64,000 bases of DNA. It comes from Streptomyces sp. CG1. Its GTDB lineage: Bacteria; Actinomycetota; Actinomycetes; Streptomycetales; Streptomycetaceae. This document shows, one piece after another, positions 1-8,688 of the stretch. Location of the stretch: NCBI RefSeq assembly GCF_041080625.1, contig NZ_CP163518.1:4588001-4652000 (forward strand), given 5' to 3'. The notes beneath the pieces were generated by a model. That model made no database searches and had not been told where the DNA came from. It saw only the letters and a program-made list of their open reading frames with translations. Within the stretch, counting starts at the first letter, position 1. Every line of letters starts with the position of its first letter. The position numbers and the translations under genes are program-made.

Positions 1-170
1 GCCGTCAGCCCCCTGCTGGGCCTCGGCCGCTGCCCTGCGCGCGGGGGCCACAGGCAGCGCGGTGGTGACCGCCGGGGCGGTCAATCTGGTGCTCGGCCTG
101 CTCATCGTGGTCCTCAAGGTCGCCCTTACGCACCAGCCCCGGCGGCCCCTCCCGCTCCGCAGGCGCTTCC
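1..170 (+). other. Possible 3' end of a membrane-protein gene
   Basis: Frame 2 encodes a hydrophobic stretch (about residues 20-42, rich in Val, Leu and Ile, ending VLKVALTHQ) followed by a basic tail, as expected for the last transmembrane helix of an integral membrane protein cut by the window edge. The frame stays open into the next gene and the first codons look better in another frame, so either an indel is present or this is not coding. No family can be named. Confidence 0.25.
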
Positions 171-228
171 AGACACCGAGTGCAACGCTGGAGGTGGGTT
201 CCGGCCTGTGGAACGCGGAGGAGCGGAC

Positions 229-762
229 ATGGAGATCAAACCGCAGGCAGTCGCCATCCCCAAGGAAACCGATCATCTGGAACAGGGGAAGTACGGCCCC
301 GTCTTTCCAAGGACTCCGGCCTGCTACGGGTTCACCATCATCGCGAACGTCAAACCGGGCAGGGCCGACGCGATACGGGAGCACGGCCACACCCTGGCCA
401 AGGCGCTGGAGCAGGATCCGTATCTTCTCGCGCCGTTGAAGCTGCACTACCTGCGCTGGGTTCTCTTCGACGACGACAGACGCTTCATGTATCAGGGGAT
501 CTTCGACACCGATTTCGACAAGTACACCGAGGACGCAGTCGCGCTGTTCAGCAAGGCCGGTGTGACCACCGCCTTCGAGAACCTCGAAGGGTTTCCCGAG
601 GACTGGCGGACGAACCCCGAGGCGTTCGTTCGCTTTGTACGCGAACACCACTGTCCGAGCTTCATCGAGTACGGAGAGTATCCGTACGTGACGGCGGACG
701 AGATCAAGAAGGCTCTGCGGATCAAGAACTCCCTGTCGGAGATGCTCGACCAGATGCAGTGA
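229..762 (+). CDS. Hypothetical protein, first gene of a DyP-peroxidase set
   Basis: This encodes 177 aa. The start is the ATG at 229, preceded by a GGAGGAG Shine-Dalgarno sequence; an upstream in-frame ATG at 208 has none. The sequence around residues 33-110 (FTIIANVKPGRADAIREHG, then an LRWVLFDDDRRFMYQGIFDTDFDKY segment) looks like an alpha/beta ferredoxin-like fold, the fold DyP peroxidases and related heme proteins are built from. No membrane segment or signal peptide is visible. It sits 27 bp before the next gene and two genes before a DyP peroxidase, so a role in peroxide- or lipid-linked oxidation is inferred from context only. Confidence 0.7.
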   Translation: MEIKPQAVAIPKETDHLEQGKYGPVFPRTPACYGFTIIANVKPGRADAIREHGHTLAKALEQDPYLLAPLKLHYLRWVLFDDDRRFMYQGIFDTDFDKYTEDAVALFSKAGVTTAFENLEGFPEDWRTNPEAFVRFVREHHCPSFIEYGEYPYVTADEIKKALRIKNSLSEMLDQMQ

Positions 763-789
763 GACGCCGGATGCAGTGGGGCGAAGGAC

Positions 790-1815
790 ATGAGCGAGGC
801 CAGGACTGCGCGCACGTACAACCAGCGGCACATTCCGCGGGAGTACACCCCCGGCGGGCGCCGGGTGAGCATCTACGTCTCGTGGAGCTATCCGGCCGAG
901 GCCGGCCGCAACACGGCCGAGTTGGACAACCGCTTCTCCACGATGACCGAGGTCAGGCGGGTGGCATGGCCCGCCTACGAGGACCCGAAGTGGTCGGATC
1001 CATATCGGTTCCAGCAGGGCATCGCCGGGTCGCTGGAGCTGTTCTTCTGGGCCTGGGTGCCGTTCCAGGACTACGTGGAGGAGGTCACGGGGCATCCCGT
1101 GCCGGTGTATCAGCGCATCGACCAGGCCGGCTTCTTCACGCCGCTCGACGAGCGGGTGCTCGACGACACGGACGTGATGTTCGTGTTCGGGCTGGACCAC
1201 GCGGTCACCGGGCAGGAGGCCCAGGCCGGGGAGATCGAGGCCCTGCGTGCGTTCCTCGGCCGGGAGGACGCCTGCCTCGTTCTGGGCCCACATCACGACG
1301 TCGGCGCATCGGACGATCTGAAGGTCCGGGAGATGGAATACCGCCACCACGGCGATCCCCTGGTGCCCCGTCAGCAGCAGTTCGCCACCTACGTGAGGGA
1401 CTTGATGCGGGGCCTCGACGTGCCGGTCATGAACCGGTATGGGCTGCGCCCGGCGACACGTGAGGGCAACCAGATCGTCCCGCTGTCCACGGTCCGGGAC
1501 CTGGACCCGAAGGGCTGGCTGGACGGGGTGACGAACTTCAACTTCCACATGCACCTGCCCCATTACGACGTGACGACCGACGACCCGGACGCCGTCCGCG
1601 TGCTGGCCAGGCAGCCGATCGACATGTCCCGGCCGCATCCGTTCACCGAGGCCGGCAACACCGAGTTCAACATGTTCCTGTGGATGCCGCCCGGCGGTGA
1701 CCGCGCGGGCGACCTGTTGCTGGCGGACTCGACTATCTTCAGCTCCTTGTTCGGCGGGGACGACAGCCTGCGGAAGTTCTGGCGAAACCTGGTCTCCGCG
1801 CAGGGCCGGCGGTGA
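790..1815 (+). CDS. Hypothetical protein, middle gene of the DyP set
   Basis: This encodes 341 aa from an ATG with a GAAGGA ribosome-binding site. I do not recognise a family. The protein is soluble and rich in aromatic and acidic residues. It holds clusters such as GPHHDVG (about residue 160) and FNFHMHLPHYDVTT (about residue 248), whose His and Asp residues could bind a metal; that is only a suggestion. The downstream DyP gene begins near its stop codon, implying translational coupling. The three genes probably form one operon, so this protein may be a partner or substrate-supplying protein of the peroxidase. Confidence 0.7.
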   Translation: MSEARTARTYNQRHIPREYTPGGRRVSIYVSWSYPAEAGRNTAELDNRFSTMTEVRRVAWPAYEDPKWSDPYRFQQGIAGSLELFFWAWVPFQDYVEEVTGHPVPVYQRIDQAGFFTPLDERVLDDTDVMFVFGLDHAVTGQEAQAGEIEALRAFLGREDACLVLGPHHDVGASDDLKVREMEYRHHGDPLVPRQQQFATYVRDLMRGLDVPVMNRYGLRPATREGNQIVPLSTVRDLDPKGWLDGVTNFNFHMHLPHYDVTTDDPDAVRVLARQPIDMSRPHPFTEAGNTEFNMFLWMPPGGDRAGDLLLADSTIFSSLFGGDDSLRKFWRNLVSAQGRR

Positions 1816-1823
1816 GGTCAAAA

Positions 1824-3167
1824 GTGAGCGTGCACACGGACGTCACGTTGGAACTCGACGACATCCAGCGTGGGGTTCTCAGTCCCAGGCCGACGCCTTA
1901 CGCGGCGACCTACCTCGCCTTCCGCATCGAGGACCGGGGTGAGGGGCGGGAGTTGATGCGGCGCGCGAGTACGGCGGTGACCTCCGCGGCGGATTCGGCC
2001 AGCCCTTTGGGGGAGACCTGGGTGAGTTTGGCCGTCACCTGTCGCGGTCTGGAGGCGCTGGGAGTGCCACGCGCCTCGCTGGACACGTTCGCCTGGGAGT
2101 TCCGGCAGGGGATGGCGGCCCGCGCCAGAGCGCTGGGCGATGTGGGCGAAAGCAGCCCGGAGTACTGGGAGGCGCCGCTGGGAAGCCCGGACATCCATGT
2201 GGTGTTCACCGCCGTCGCGCCCGACCCCGCGCACTTGGAGGCGGCTGTCGACCGGGCCCGCCCGGCGTACGACCGTCTTTCCGGCGTGACGGCGGTATGG
2301 CGGCAGGACTGCTGTGCACTGCCCACTGAGACCGAGCATTTCGGCTATCGCGACGGGGTCAGCCACCCGGCTGTCGAAGGCAGCGGCATATCGGGATCCA
2401 ACCAGTTGGAAGTGCCGCTGAAGGCAGGTGAGTTCGTCCTCGGCTACCGGGACGAGATCGGCAGCATCCAGAGCCCACAGCCCACCGTCCTGGGGCGCAA
2501 CGGAAGTTACGCCGTCTTCCGCAAGCTCCATCAGAACGTCGCCGAGTTTCGGCGCTATCTGAAGGACAACTCCACCGGACTCCAGGACGAGGAACTGATC
2601 GCCGCGAAGATCATGGGGCGCTGGCGCAGCGGTGCTCCTCTGGCGCTGGCTCCGCAAGCCGACAATCCCGAGCTCGGCGCCGACCCGCACCGCCGTAACA
2701 CCTTCCTGTACGAGAGCGACGATCCGGCGGGTTTCAAGACGCCCGGCGGCTGCCACATCCGCCGGGCCAACCCCCGGGACGCCGCGGTGGCCGGGGAGGT
2801 GCGACTGCACCGCATGATCCGGCGCGGCGCGGTCTACGGTCCGCCGCTGCCCGAGGGGGTGCTGGAGGACGACGGAGCCGACCGTGGCCTCATGTTCGCG
2901 TTCATCGGCGCGCATCTGGGGCGGCAGTTCGAGTTCGTCCAGTCGCAGTGGATGAACGACGGCGTCTTCTTCGGCGCGAACGATGCCAAGGACCCCGTCA
3001 CCGGATCCCACGACGGCTCCGATGGCTCCGACCGCTTCACCATTCCCCGGCGGCCGCTGCGCCGGCGCCTCGCCCCGCTGCCGCGGTTCGTCGTCACCCG
3101 AGGAGGCGAGTACTGCTTCCTGCCGAGCCTGACCGCCCTGCGCTGGCTCGGCGCCCTGCACGACTGA
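1824..3167 (+). CDS. DyP-type (dye-decolorising) heme peroxidase
   Basis: This encodes 447 aa from a GTG at 1824 with GAGG 6 bp upstream; an in-frame GTG at 1812 overlaps the previous stop and is less likely. DyP hallmarks are visible: a GYRDGVS segment with the distal Asp near residue 177, and GCHIRRANPRD with the proximal heme His near residue 311. The length fits the fungal/class-C-like DyP group. There is no Tat or Sec signal, so it is cytoplasmic unless encapsulated. DyPs use hydrogen peroxide to oxidise phenols and bulky substrates. It is the last gene of a three-gene set and lies outside the SARP-controlled cluster. Confidence 0.88.
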   Translation: MSVHTDVTLELDDIQRGVLSPRPTPYAATYLAFRIEDRGEGRELMRRASTAVTSAADSASPLGETWVSLAVTCRGLEALGVPRASLDTFAWEFRQGMAARARALGDVGESSPEYWEAPLGSPDIHVVFTAVAPDPAHLEAAVDRARPAYDRLSGVTAVWRQDCCALPTETEHFGYRDGVSHPAVEGSGISGSNQLEVPLKAGEFVLGYRDEIGSIQSPQPTVLGRNGSYAVFRKLHQNVAEFRRYLKDNSTGLQDEELIAAKIMGRWRSGAPLALAPQADNPELGADPHRRNTFLYESDDPAGFKTPGGCHIRRANPRDAAVAGEVRLHRMIRRGAVYGPPLPEGVLEDDGADRGLMFAFIGAHLGRQFEFVQSQWMNDGVFFGANDAKDPVTGSHDGSDGSDRFTIPRRPLRRRLAPLPRFVVTRGGEYCFLPSLTALRWLGALHD

Positions 3168-3186
3168 CAGCGTGAGGGGAAGCCCG

Positions 3187-4088
3187 ATGGAGACCCTGCA
3201 CCTGGTGCTGAACGCCGTCACCGTCATCTTCATCGCGGCCACCATGTTCGCCGCCGGCCTGGGCCCACCGTACCGGCGCTGCGCGGTGTCTTCACAGACA
3301 TCCCGCTCCTACTGCTGGCGCTGATCGCCAACATGGTGGTCGTCCCGCTGCTCGGCTGGGGCATCGGTGCGCTGTTCAGCCTCCCCTCGGCCTCCTTCAT
3401 CGCGCTCATCCTGGTCGCCTCGTCCCCGGGCGGCCCCTTCGGGGCGAAACTCGCCATGGTGCAGAGCGGTGACGTCGTCGGCGGCGCGGCGATGCAGGTA
3501 CTGCTCGCCTCCGTCGGCAGCATCACCTTCGCCCCCACCGTCAACGGCCTCCTGACCGCCGCCGACGTGGGCACCAACGTCTCCCTCGACGTCGCAGCGC
3601 TGGTGCGGACCGTGGCCCTGCTGCAACTCGTACCGTTCGCCATCGGCCTGCTGCTACGCCGCTACGCCGAGCCCACCGCAAGGTCGTGGCACCCCACGGC
3701 AGCGGCAGTCTCCAACGTCACGTTCCTGATCGTGCTGGCAGGCATGCTGCTCGGGAACTGGCAGGGCGTCGTCGCGCTCCTCGGCTCCCTCGCCCTCCTC
3801 GCCGGGTTCCTGCTCTCGGCCGCCGCCTTCGCCGCAGGAACCCTGCTGGCCACAGGCCCGGCCGTGCGGCGCACCACCATGGGCGGCGTCGCGTCGGTGC
3901 GCAATGCCGGCCCGGCCCTGGCCGCGATCGGCATCGCCTTCAACGACCAGCCCGCCATCCTCGGAGCGCTCGCCGCCATCCTGCTCAGCGGCCTGGCAGC
4001 AGCCCTGCCGATCGCCACGCTGCTCAGCAGGCGGCGAAGTATTCCTACGGCAGCGAAGACGGACGCCCGTACGGATCGCCGGCGATGA
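3187..4088 (+). pseudogene. Bile acid:sodium symporter (BASS) family transporter, single-base frameshift
   Basis: An ATG at 3187 opens a typical BASS N-terminus (METLHLVLNAVTVIFIAATM, then FAAGLG). The reading frame then shifts near 3262-3267: the +2 frame continues with TVPALRGVFTDIPLLLLALIANMVVVPLLGWG and runs to a stop at 4088 through about eight hydrophobic helices. Restoring one base between GGC and CCACC would give about 300 aa in one frame, the usual family size. A missing base in a C/G run fits a sequencing error, although a real mutation cannot be excluded. The substrate (an organic anion or pantoate-like acid) is unknown. Confidence 0.75.
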
Positions 4089-4447
4089 CCAGCCCCTGCC
4101 GGGCGCGTGCACCGGAGGGCACACCCCAGAGTTGTCGCGTTACCGATCTTCGCGGTGCGTCTGGGCTGTCGTGCTCGTCTTTCCGGTCCCGCCGCGAAAG
4201 GTCATCGCACATGTGCCCTCACCGGCCAGGCCGGCGGAAGCGGCGGAGCGGGCAACTCCGGTGTCGATCATGCGGTGTGAGTCACATCTCGTTGTACGCG
4301 CACGGCACATCTGCCTAGCCTGCGGGAGTCCTCCCGGGTGGCCTCAGCCGCCGGAACGCCGAGTCCTGCGGGGAAGGGACCGCGGTCCCCACTGACCGTG
4401 GTTCCACAACGAACTCCCTTGCAGGCGCCGTTGAGGAAGCCCCCACC
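4089..4447 (+). promoter_or_regulatory. Intergenic region with a promoter for the GH16 gene
   Basis: This 359-bp stretch has no convincing gene. A housekeeping-like promoter is visible: TTGTAC at 4292-4297 and TAGCCT at 4316-4321 with an 18-bp spacer, about 125 bp before the GH16 start. The rest shows no clear repeat or terminator. Confidence 0.45.
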
Positions 4448-5584
4448 ATGCGCCTTTCCATATCCCCTGCCCGCGTGGGCGTGGCAGGAGCAGCAGCCGC
4501 GCTGCTGCTCCTGCCGTTCGCCACTCAGGCCTCCGCCGCCACCACTGTCACCCAGGACAGGCTGACGCCGACCGCGATGACCGCGGGCGTCGCCGGCTCG
4601 GCCCAGCTGACCGTGCACTCCTCCAGCTGCTTCACGGCCAGGACGCTCGGCGTCGGCGTCCGTGACGCCTCCGGCAAGAATCTGGACTTCCCAGGCAACA
4701 TCTCGAATGTCAGGATTTGCCCGAGTGGTGTGCATTTCACCAGCGCCCGGCGCACGCTGCCGGCCGGCACGTACACCGTCTTCGGCTTCTGGCAGGAATC
4801 GGGCGGGGCCCGGCACAAGCTGCCGTCGCACAAGCTGACGGTGAGCAAAGCCTCGTCCACCGCGACCACGCCCTCGTCCGGCAACGGCGGCTCGCCGATA
4901 CCCGGCCAGTCCATGGTCTGGTCGGACAACTTCTCCGGCGGCATCGCCTGGAAATCGAAGTGGGTCGGCGACAGGACCGCGGCCTACCGGTACGGCAACC
5001 ACAACCCGGACTACAACAAGCTCGACTGGCTGGACCCGAGCGCCGTCACGGCCTCGAACGGCGTCGCGACCTTCACCGCCAAGCCCTCCTCGCACACCCT
5101 GGAGAACGGCAAGAAGGCGTGGACCACCGGCCTGCTCAGCACCGAGGGCTCCAGTGAGGGCTTCCAGGTGAAGACCGGCGACTACGCCGAGACCCGGGTC
5201 AAGCTGCCCTCCGGCGCCGGCGGCTGGCCGGGCCTGTGGACCTGGAAAAACGGCAACGGCGAGATCGACTCCTTCGAGTACCACCCGGACAACCCGAACC
5301 TGCTGGAGCTGACCAACCACGTCACCTCCGGCTCCGACTACTACGCGAACTCCGGCGCGGTCGCCCCCGGCCGGTGGGTCACCATCGGCACCCACTACGG
5401 CGCCAACTCGGTGGACTGGTACGTCGACGGCAAGAAGGTCTACTCCGACGGCCACGGCGTGGGCAGCGACTTCTCCGCGTACCTGATCCTCAACCTGTCG
5501 ATCAGCGCCGGCAATTACCATCCCGCGCCCACCGGTTCGACACCGATCACCATGCAGGCGGACTACGTGAAGGTGTACCGCTGA
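4448..5584 (+). CDS. Secreted glycoside hydrolase family 16 (beta-glucanase-like)
   Basis: This encodes 378 aa. Residues 1-30 form a Sec signal peptide (basic start, poly-Ala/Leu core, cleavage near ASA-AT). Residues 32-133 form a beta-rich accessory domain with two Cys, followed by a Ser/Thr/Pro linker to about 150 and a GH16 beta-jelly-roll from about 155 to the end. The catalytic GH16 signature GEIDSFE is intact (Glu272 nucleophile, Asp274, Glu277 acid/base). GH16 enzymes cleave beta-1,3(-1,4)-glucans, galactans or related polymers, and the exact substrate cannot be read here. The ATG has GAGGAAG upstream. The stop codon shares the TGATCA palindrome with the convergent gene's stop. Confidence 0.9.
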   Translation: MRLSISPARVGVAGAAAALLLLPFATQASAATTVTQDRLTPTAMTAGVAGSAQLTVHSSSCFTARTLGVGVRDASGKNLDFPGNISNVRICPSGVHFTSARRTLPAGTYTVFGFWQESGGARHKLPSHKLTVSKASSTATTPSSGNGGSPIPGQSMVWSDNFSGGIAWKSKWVGDRTAAYRYGNHNPDYNKLDWLDPSAVTASNGVATFTAKPSSHTLENGKKAWTTGLLSTEGSSEGFQVKTGDYAETRVKLPSGAGGWPGLWTWKNGNGEIDSFEYHPDNPNLLELTNHVTSGSDYYANSGAVAPGRWVTIGTHYGANSVDWYVDGKKVYSDGHGVGSDFSAYLILNLSISAGNYHPAPTGSTPITMQADYVKVYR

Positions 5585-6045
5585 TCAGCGGCCGACGGAC
5601 AGCGCGAACGGCGTACGGTCGTTGCGCGGATCGCGGTCGTCCGCACTGACCACCTGGACGTGCCCCTCGGCCTTCGTGCCGGGGGCACGTCCGCGTGCAC
5701 CCGGACCGGAACCAGCGCGGTGGTCGTCCGGTACGGCGCCAGCCCTGGCGCGAAGGTGCAACGCACCAGGCGGCCGAGGGCCTCGGCGCTGCAGTCCTCG
5801 GGGAAGTACGGTCCCTCGGCGGTGAACCCCGGTGGCAGCGTCACGACCACTGTGAACGGCGAAGCGGTCTGCTCCGGCCCGAGGCTGGCCACGAAGGCGT
5901 GCACCACGGTGCTGCCGCCGGGCGGCGCGGCGGTCGCGTCGAGCCGGACCACCTCCAGGTCCGAGTCCGAGGGCGCGGCCGCCAGGCCGGTCGCACACAT
6001 CACCGCCACGCCCACCGCGAGCACGGCCGTCACCCTTGTGGCCAT
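5585..6045 (-). pseudogene. Small secreted DUF11-like beta protein, frameshifted
   Basis: The ATG at 6045 starts a clear signal peptide (VTAVLAVGVAVMCATGLAAA), followed by a beta-sandwich-like sequence (VVHAFVASLGPEQTASPFTVVVTLPPGF, one Cys pair) resembling DUF11-type repeats. After HADVPP the frame is lost. The natural continuation (GTKAEGHVQVVSADDRDPRNDRTPF, then LSVGR) lies in another frame and ends at 5585. One missing C in the C5 run at about 5684-5688 restores about 154 aa. A sequencing error is the simplest explanation. The role is unknown; the protein is exported. Confidence 0.6.
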
Positions 6046-6148
6046 CCGGCGTCTCCCATTCCTCCGTACACGGATCGCTACTCACGGTGGAATCACCATG
6101 CACCGCCGGGCAGTTCACCACACCGAGACCCCTCCGGACGAGGTCTGC

Positions 6149-6191
6149 GGAGAAGCCCCCCTCGCAGGGGGGCTGCGAGGGGGGCTTCTCC
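6149..6191. terminator. Strong bidirectional hairpin terminator at the cluster's left edge
   Basis: An 18-bp perfect inverted repeat (GGAGAAGCCCCCCTCGCA and its complement) flanks a 7-nt loop. It lies downstream of the minus-strand polyketide operon (last stop 6205) and upstream of the frameshifted secreted gene, so it probably marks the left boundary of the biosynthetic cluster. Confidence 0.8.
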
Positions 6192-6204
6192 GACGGGCGG
6201 GGGC

Positions 6205-6429
6205 TCAGGGCACCCGGCCCTCCGTTGTCAGCTCGTGTTCCAGTGCGCGTTCGTAGTCGGTCAGGGGGAGGTCGGGGCGGAGGCGTTCCGGGTGGTGGGC
6301 CGGGATGTCGGTCCGCTCGGGGTGCAGGTCTGTGAGGGGGAACCAGACATACATGCGGCCCGACGCGACCAACGTGCCGTAGATCGCCTTCAGTACGCGC
6401 ACCGCCGTCATCGCTGCCAGGCCCATCAT
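6205..6429 (-). CDS. Small DUF6059-like protein of the PKS operon
   Basis: This encodes 74 aa. The ATG at 6429 overlaps the acyltransferase stop as ATGA, so it is translationally coupled. The N-terminal half is amphipathic or hydrophobic (LAAMTAVRVLKAIYGTLVASGRMYVWF). The C-terminal half has an HPERLRPDLPLTDYERALE motif, a pattern I associate from memory with short DUF6059-like proteins of Streptomyces. The function is unknown. It is the last gene of the KS-CLF-ACP-AT operon. Confidence 0.65.
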   Translation of the reverse strand: MMGLAAMTAVRVLKAIYGTLVASGRMYVWFPLTDLHPERTDIPAHHPERLRPDLPLTDYERALEHELTTEGRVP

Positions 6430-8204
6430 GAGGTCGCGGCGGCGAGCTGCGGTGTGGCAGCGGCCCCGTGCCCGGTGTCCGGCTCGGCTCTCCATGTCCA
6501 CAGGGCCGACAGCGCGACCGGGGAGAGGACGTGGCCCTCGGTCCACAGGCGGGCGGCCGCAGTGAGGACCGACTGGCGGTCGGCCTCCGCCGTGCCGGGG
6601 CGGCCCGGGAGCAGCGGTACCGCGGTGCTGGCGCCGAGGCGTACCGCTCGGTGCCTGCGGGCGAAGGCGGTGAGGGTCTGCCGGGGGCCCGCCTCGATCA
6701 GCAGCATGTCGTCGGCGGCGAGGAGGGACTCCAGGGCCTGTTTGAAGTACACCGTGTCGGTGATCTGGCGGGCCCAGAAGCGGGGGCTCAGTGCCTCTTC
6801 GGGGCGCAGCAACTCGCCCGTGTACCCGGAGTACAGCGGCAGCACCGGCGGGCGGAGGGGGATGTTCCGGTAGGCCGCCTCCACGGCCTCGGACGCGGGT
6901 GCCATCGCCGGGGAGTGGAAGGGGCTGGTCGCCGGTACGGTGACGACGGTGAGGCCGTCGGCCCGCAGCCGCCCGGCGATCTCGGCGAGCGGCTCGGCCG
7001 AACCCGCCAGCATGGTCTGCTGGTTGGCGTTGACCGCGGCGATCGCCACGTCGTCGCGGAGGTAGGGGCGCAGGCGCTCCTCCTCCGCGGCCACCGCCAG
7101 CATGCCGCCGGGCGGGATCTTCACCGCCTGGCGGACGCGTTCCATGACCATGGTGACCGCGTCGGGCAGGGCGACGGCACCGGCGATGGTCGCGGCGACG
7201 AGTTCGCCCGCGCTGTGGCCCAGCACCGCGGTGGGGCGCACCCCCCAGCCGATCACCATGCGGCCGAGCGCGTAGTCGACCGCGAAGAGGAGCGGCTGAG
7301 CCCGGCGTACGTCGTCGATGGGGATCAGGGGGCGGCCGTCGGTGAGCCAGTCCGCTCGGATCCGCGGGCCCTCGTCGCCCATGTGGGACAGGGCCGCGTC
7401 GAAGGCGGCGGTGAACACCGGCTCCCGTCCGTACAGACCGGCCGCCATGGCGTGGTGCTGGGAGCCCTGGCCCGGGAAGAGCAGGGCGACGGGCCGGGGC
7501 CGCGTCGCGGTGACCGCCTTCGCCTTGTGCACCATGGCGGCGGAGAGCGCGGCGACGGTGACGGCGGCGCCGCGCACCGGTCCGGGCTCGGTGCCGCACG
7601 GGACCGTGGTGGGCAGCGCCGGGAACGCCTCGTGGTGCAGAGCCGAGAGCAGGGGCAGCAGTTCGCCGCGCACCCGCTGCTCGTCCCGCTCGTCCCGGCC
7701 CGACCACAGCAGCAGCCGGTGCCGGCCCGGGTCGGTGGCGCGGTGCCCGTGCACCAGGGCCTTCAGCTCCGGCGCGGCGTCGGGGCCGGCGGTGGTGAGG
7801 TCGAGTGTGCCGAGGACGGTGTCGCCGTCCGCGACCGCCTCCGCGGCCCGTTTCACCGCGTAGACCGTGATGGTCCCGACCTCGGGCTCGTCGAATCCGG
7901 CGACGAGCGCGAAGTCCGCGGTGCCGTCATGGAGTTCCTGGTGGGCCAGTCGCAGGGCGCGGCCGGGCGCCGAGGCGGTCCGCACCGCGAAACCCTCGTG
8001 CTCGGGGGCGAGTGAAGGGTCCGGCGCGTGCGCACCGACGTAGACGACGGTCCGTACGGGCAGATCGCGCGGGGAGCGGCCGAAGGCCCGCAGCACCGCG
8101 GAGACCGCGGCGGGCGACGCCGGCACGGGCGACCAGTCCTCTCCCGCGGAGCCCGGACGGACCATCAGCCTCCGGATCAGCGCGCTGTCAGCCGTCAGCG
8201 GCAT
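6426..8204 (-). CDS. Acyltransferase with N-terminal ketosynthase-like relic
   Basis: This encodes 592 aa. The ATG at 8204 has GAGGAGG upstream; the longer open frame to 8348 lacks a ribosome-binding site. Residues about 238-560 form a malonyl-CoA:ACP transacylase-type domain: PGQGSQ at 244, catalytic GHSAG (Ser331), and SPFHSP (His430). Residues about 40-140 resemble the end of a ketosynthase (RALRLAHQELHDGTADFALVAG, AVKRAAEAVADGDTVLG) without a nucleophile, followed by a KS-AT-type linker. It looks cut from a modular PKS. Type II clusters often borrow FabD, so a dedicated AT suggests starter loading or editing; malonyl transfer is the alternative. Confidence 0.82.
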   Translation of the reverse strand: MPLTADSALIRRLMVRPGSAGEDWSPVPASPAAVSAVLRAFGRSPRDLPVRTVVYVGAHAPDPSLAPEHEGFAVRTASAPGRALRLAHQELHDGTADFALVAGFDEPEVGTITVYAVKRAAEAVADGDTVLGTLDLTTAGPDAAPELKALVHGHRATDPGRHRLLLWSGRDERDEQRVRGELLPLLSALHHEAFPALPTTVPCGTEPGPVRGAAVTVAALSAAMVHKAKAVTATRPRPVALLFPGQGSQHHAMAAGLYGREPVFTAAFDAALSHMGDEGPRIRADWLTDGRPLIPIDDVRRAQPLLFAVDYALGRMVIGWGVRPTAVLGHSAGELVAATIAGAVALPDAVTMVMERVRQAVKIPPGGMLAVAAEEERLRPYLRDDVAIAAVNANQQTMLAGSAEPLAEIAGRLRADGLTVVTVPATSPFHSPAMAPASEAVEAAYRNIPLRPPVLPLYSGYTGELLRPEEALSPRFWARQITDTVYFKQALESLLAADDMLLIEAGPRQTLTAFARRHRAVRLGASTAVPLLPGRPGTAEADRQSVLTAAARLWTEGHVLSPVALSALWTWRAEPDTGHGAAATPQLAAATS

Positions 8205-8300
8205 GGGGTACCTCCTCGTGGGCCGCGGACCGCCGCGGCCGGTGGGGCAAGGATCGACAGGAACCAGGGGGCGTGGGGGGAGTCGGGTCGGGAAAGGAGT

Positions 8301-8346
8301 GCGGGCCGCCCCTGGCGGCGGGGGATCCGGAATCGGGGCGGCCCGC
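8301..8346 (-). terminator. Hairpin between ACP and AT genes (attenuator candidate)
   Basis: A 12-bp inverted repeat (GCGGGCCGCCCC and its complement) with a 22-nt loop lies in the 152-bp gap between the ACP and acyltransferase genes on the same strand. It could reduce readthrough so that the minimal PKS is made in excess over the AT. Confidence 0.45.
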
Positions 8347-8356
8347 ACCGTCCGGC

Positions 8357-8629
8357 TCAGGCCGCGTTGTCCTGGCCGGAGTTGATGAGCTCGAGCAGGG
8401 CACGGGGCGTCTCGGCGTCGACGACCGCGTCGTCCGGAACGCTGATGCCGTAGGTCCGCTGGACCTCTCCTATGACCTGGAGCAGGGCGAGCGAGTCGTA
8501 GCCGAGTTCCAGGAACGGGGTGTCGAGGACGTCGCCGTCCAGGTCGATGCCCTCCTCCTCACCCGCGCTCTCGCGCAGCATCCGGGTCAGGTCGGCCAGG
8601 GTCACGGTGGTGCTCGTGGTGGTGGTCAC
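8357..8629 (-). CDS. Type II PKS acyl carrier protein
   Basis: This encodes 90 aa. The start is a GTG at 8629 with GGAGG upstream; the longer open frame to 8692 would run into the CLF stop. The phosphopantetheine-attachment motif ELGYDSLALLQV (Ser46) is typical of aromatic-PKS ACPs. It carries the growing poly-beta-ketone between KS/CLF and the cyclases. The gene order KS-alpha, CLF, ACP is the standard minimal PKS. The PPTase at 19.4-20.3 kb probably activates it. Confidence 0.95.
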   Translation of the reverse strand: MTTTTSTTVTLADLTRMLRESAGEEEGIDLDGDVLDTPFLELGYDSLALLQVIGEVQRTYGISVPDDAVVDAETPRALLELINSGQDNAA

Positions 8630-8688
8630 GGTAGGTCCTCCGTTGGGTGATGGTTGTGGTGCCTGACTCAGGGTGTGGCGAGGGCTGG

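Noticed and set aside
6426..8204. A modular type I PKS module
   Set aside because: Only a short ketosynthase-end relic is present with no active-site Cys and no ACP; the protein is a discrete acyltransferase.
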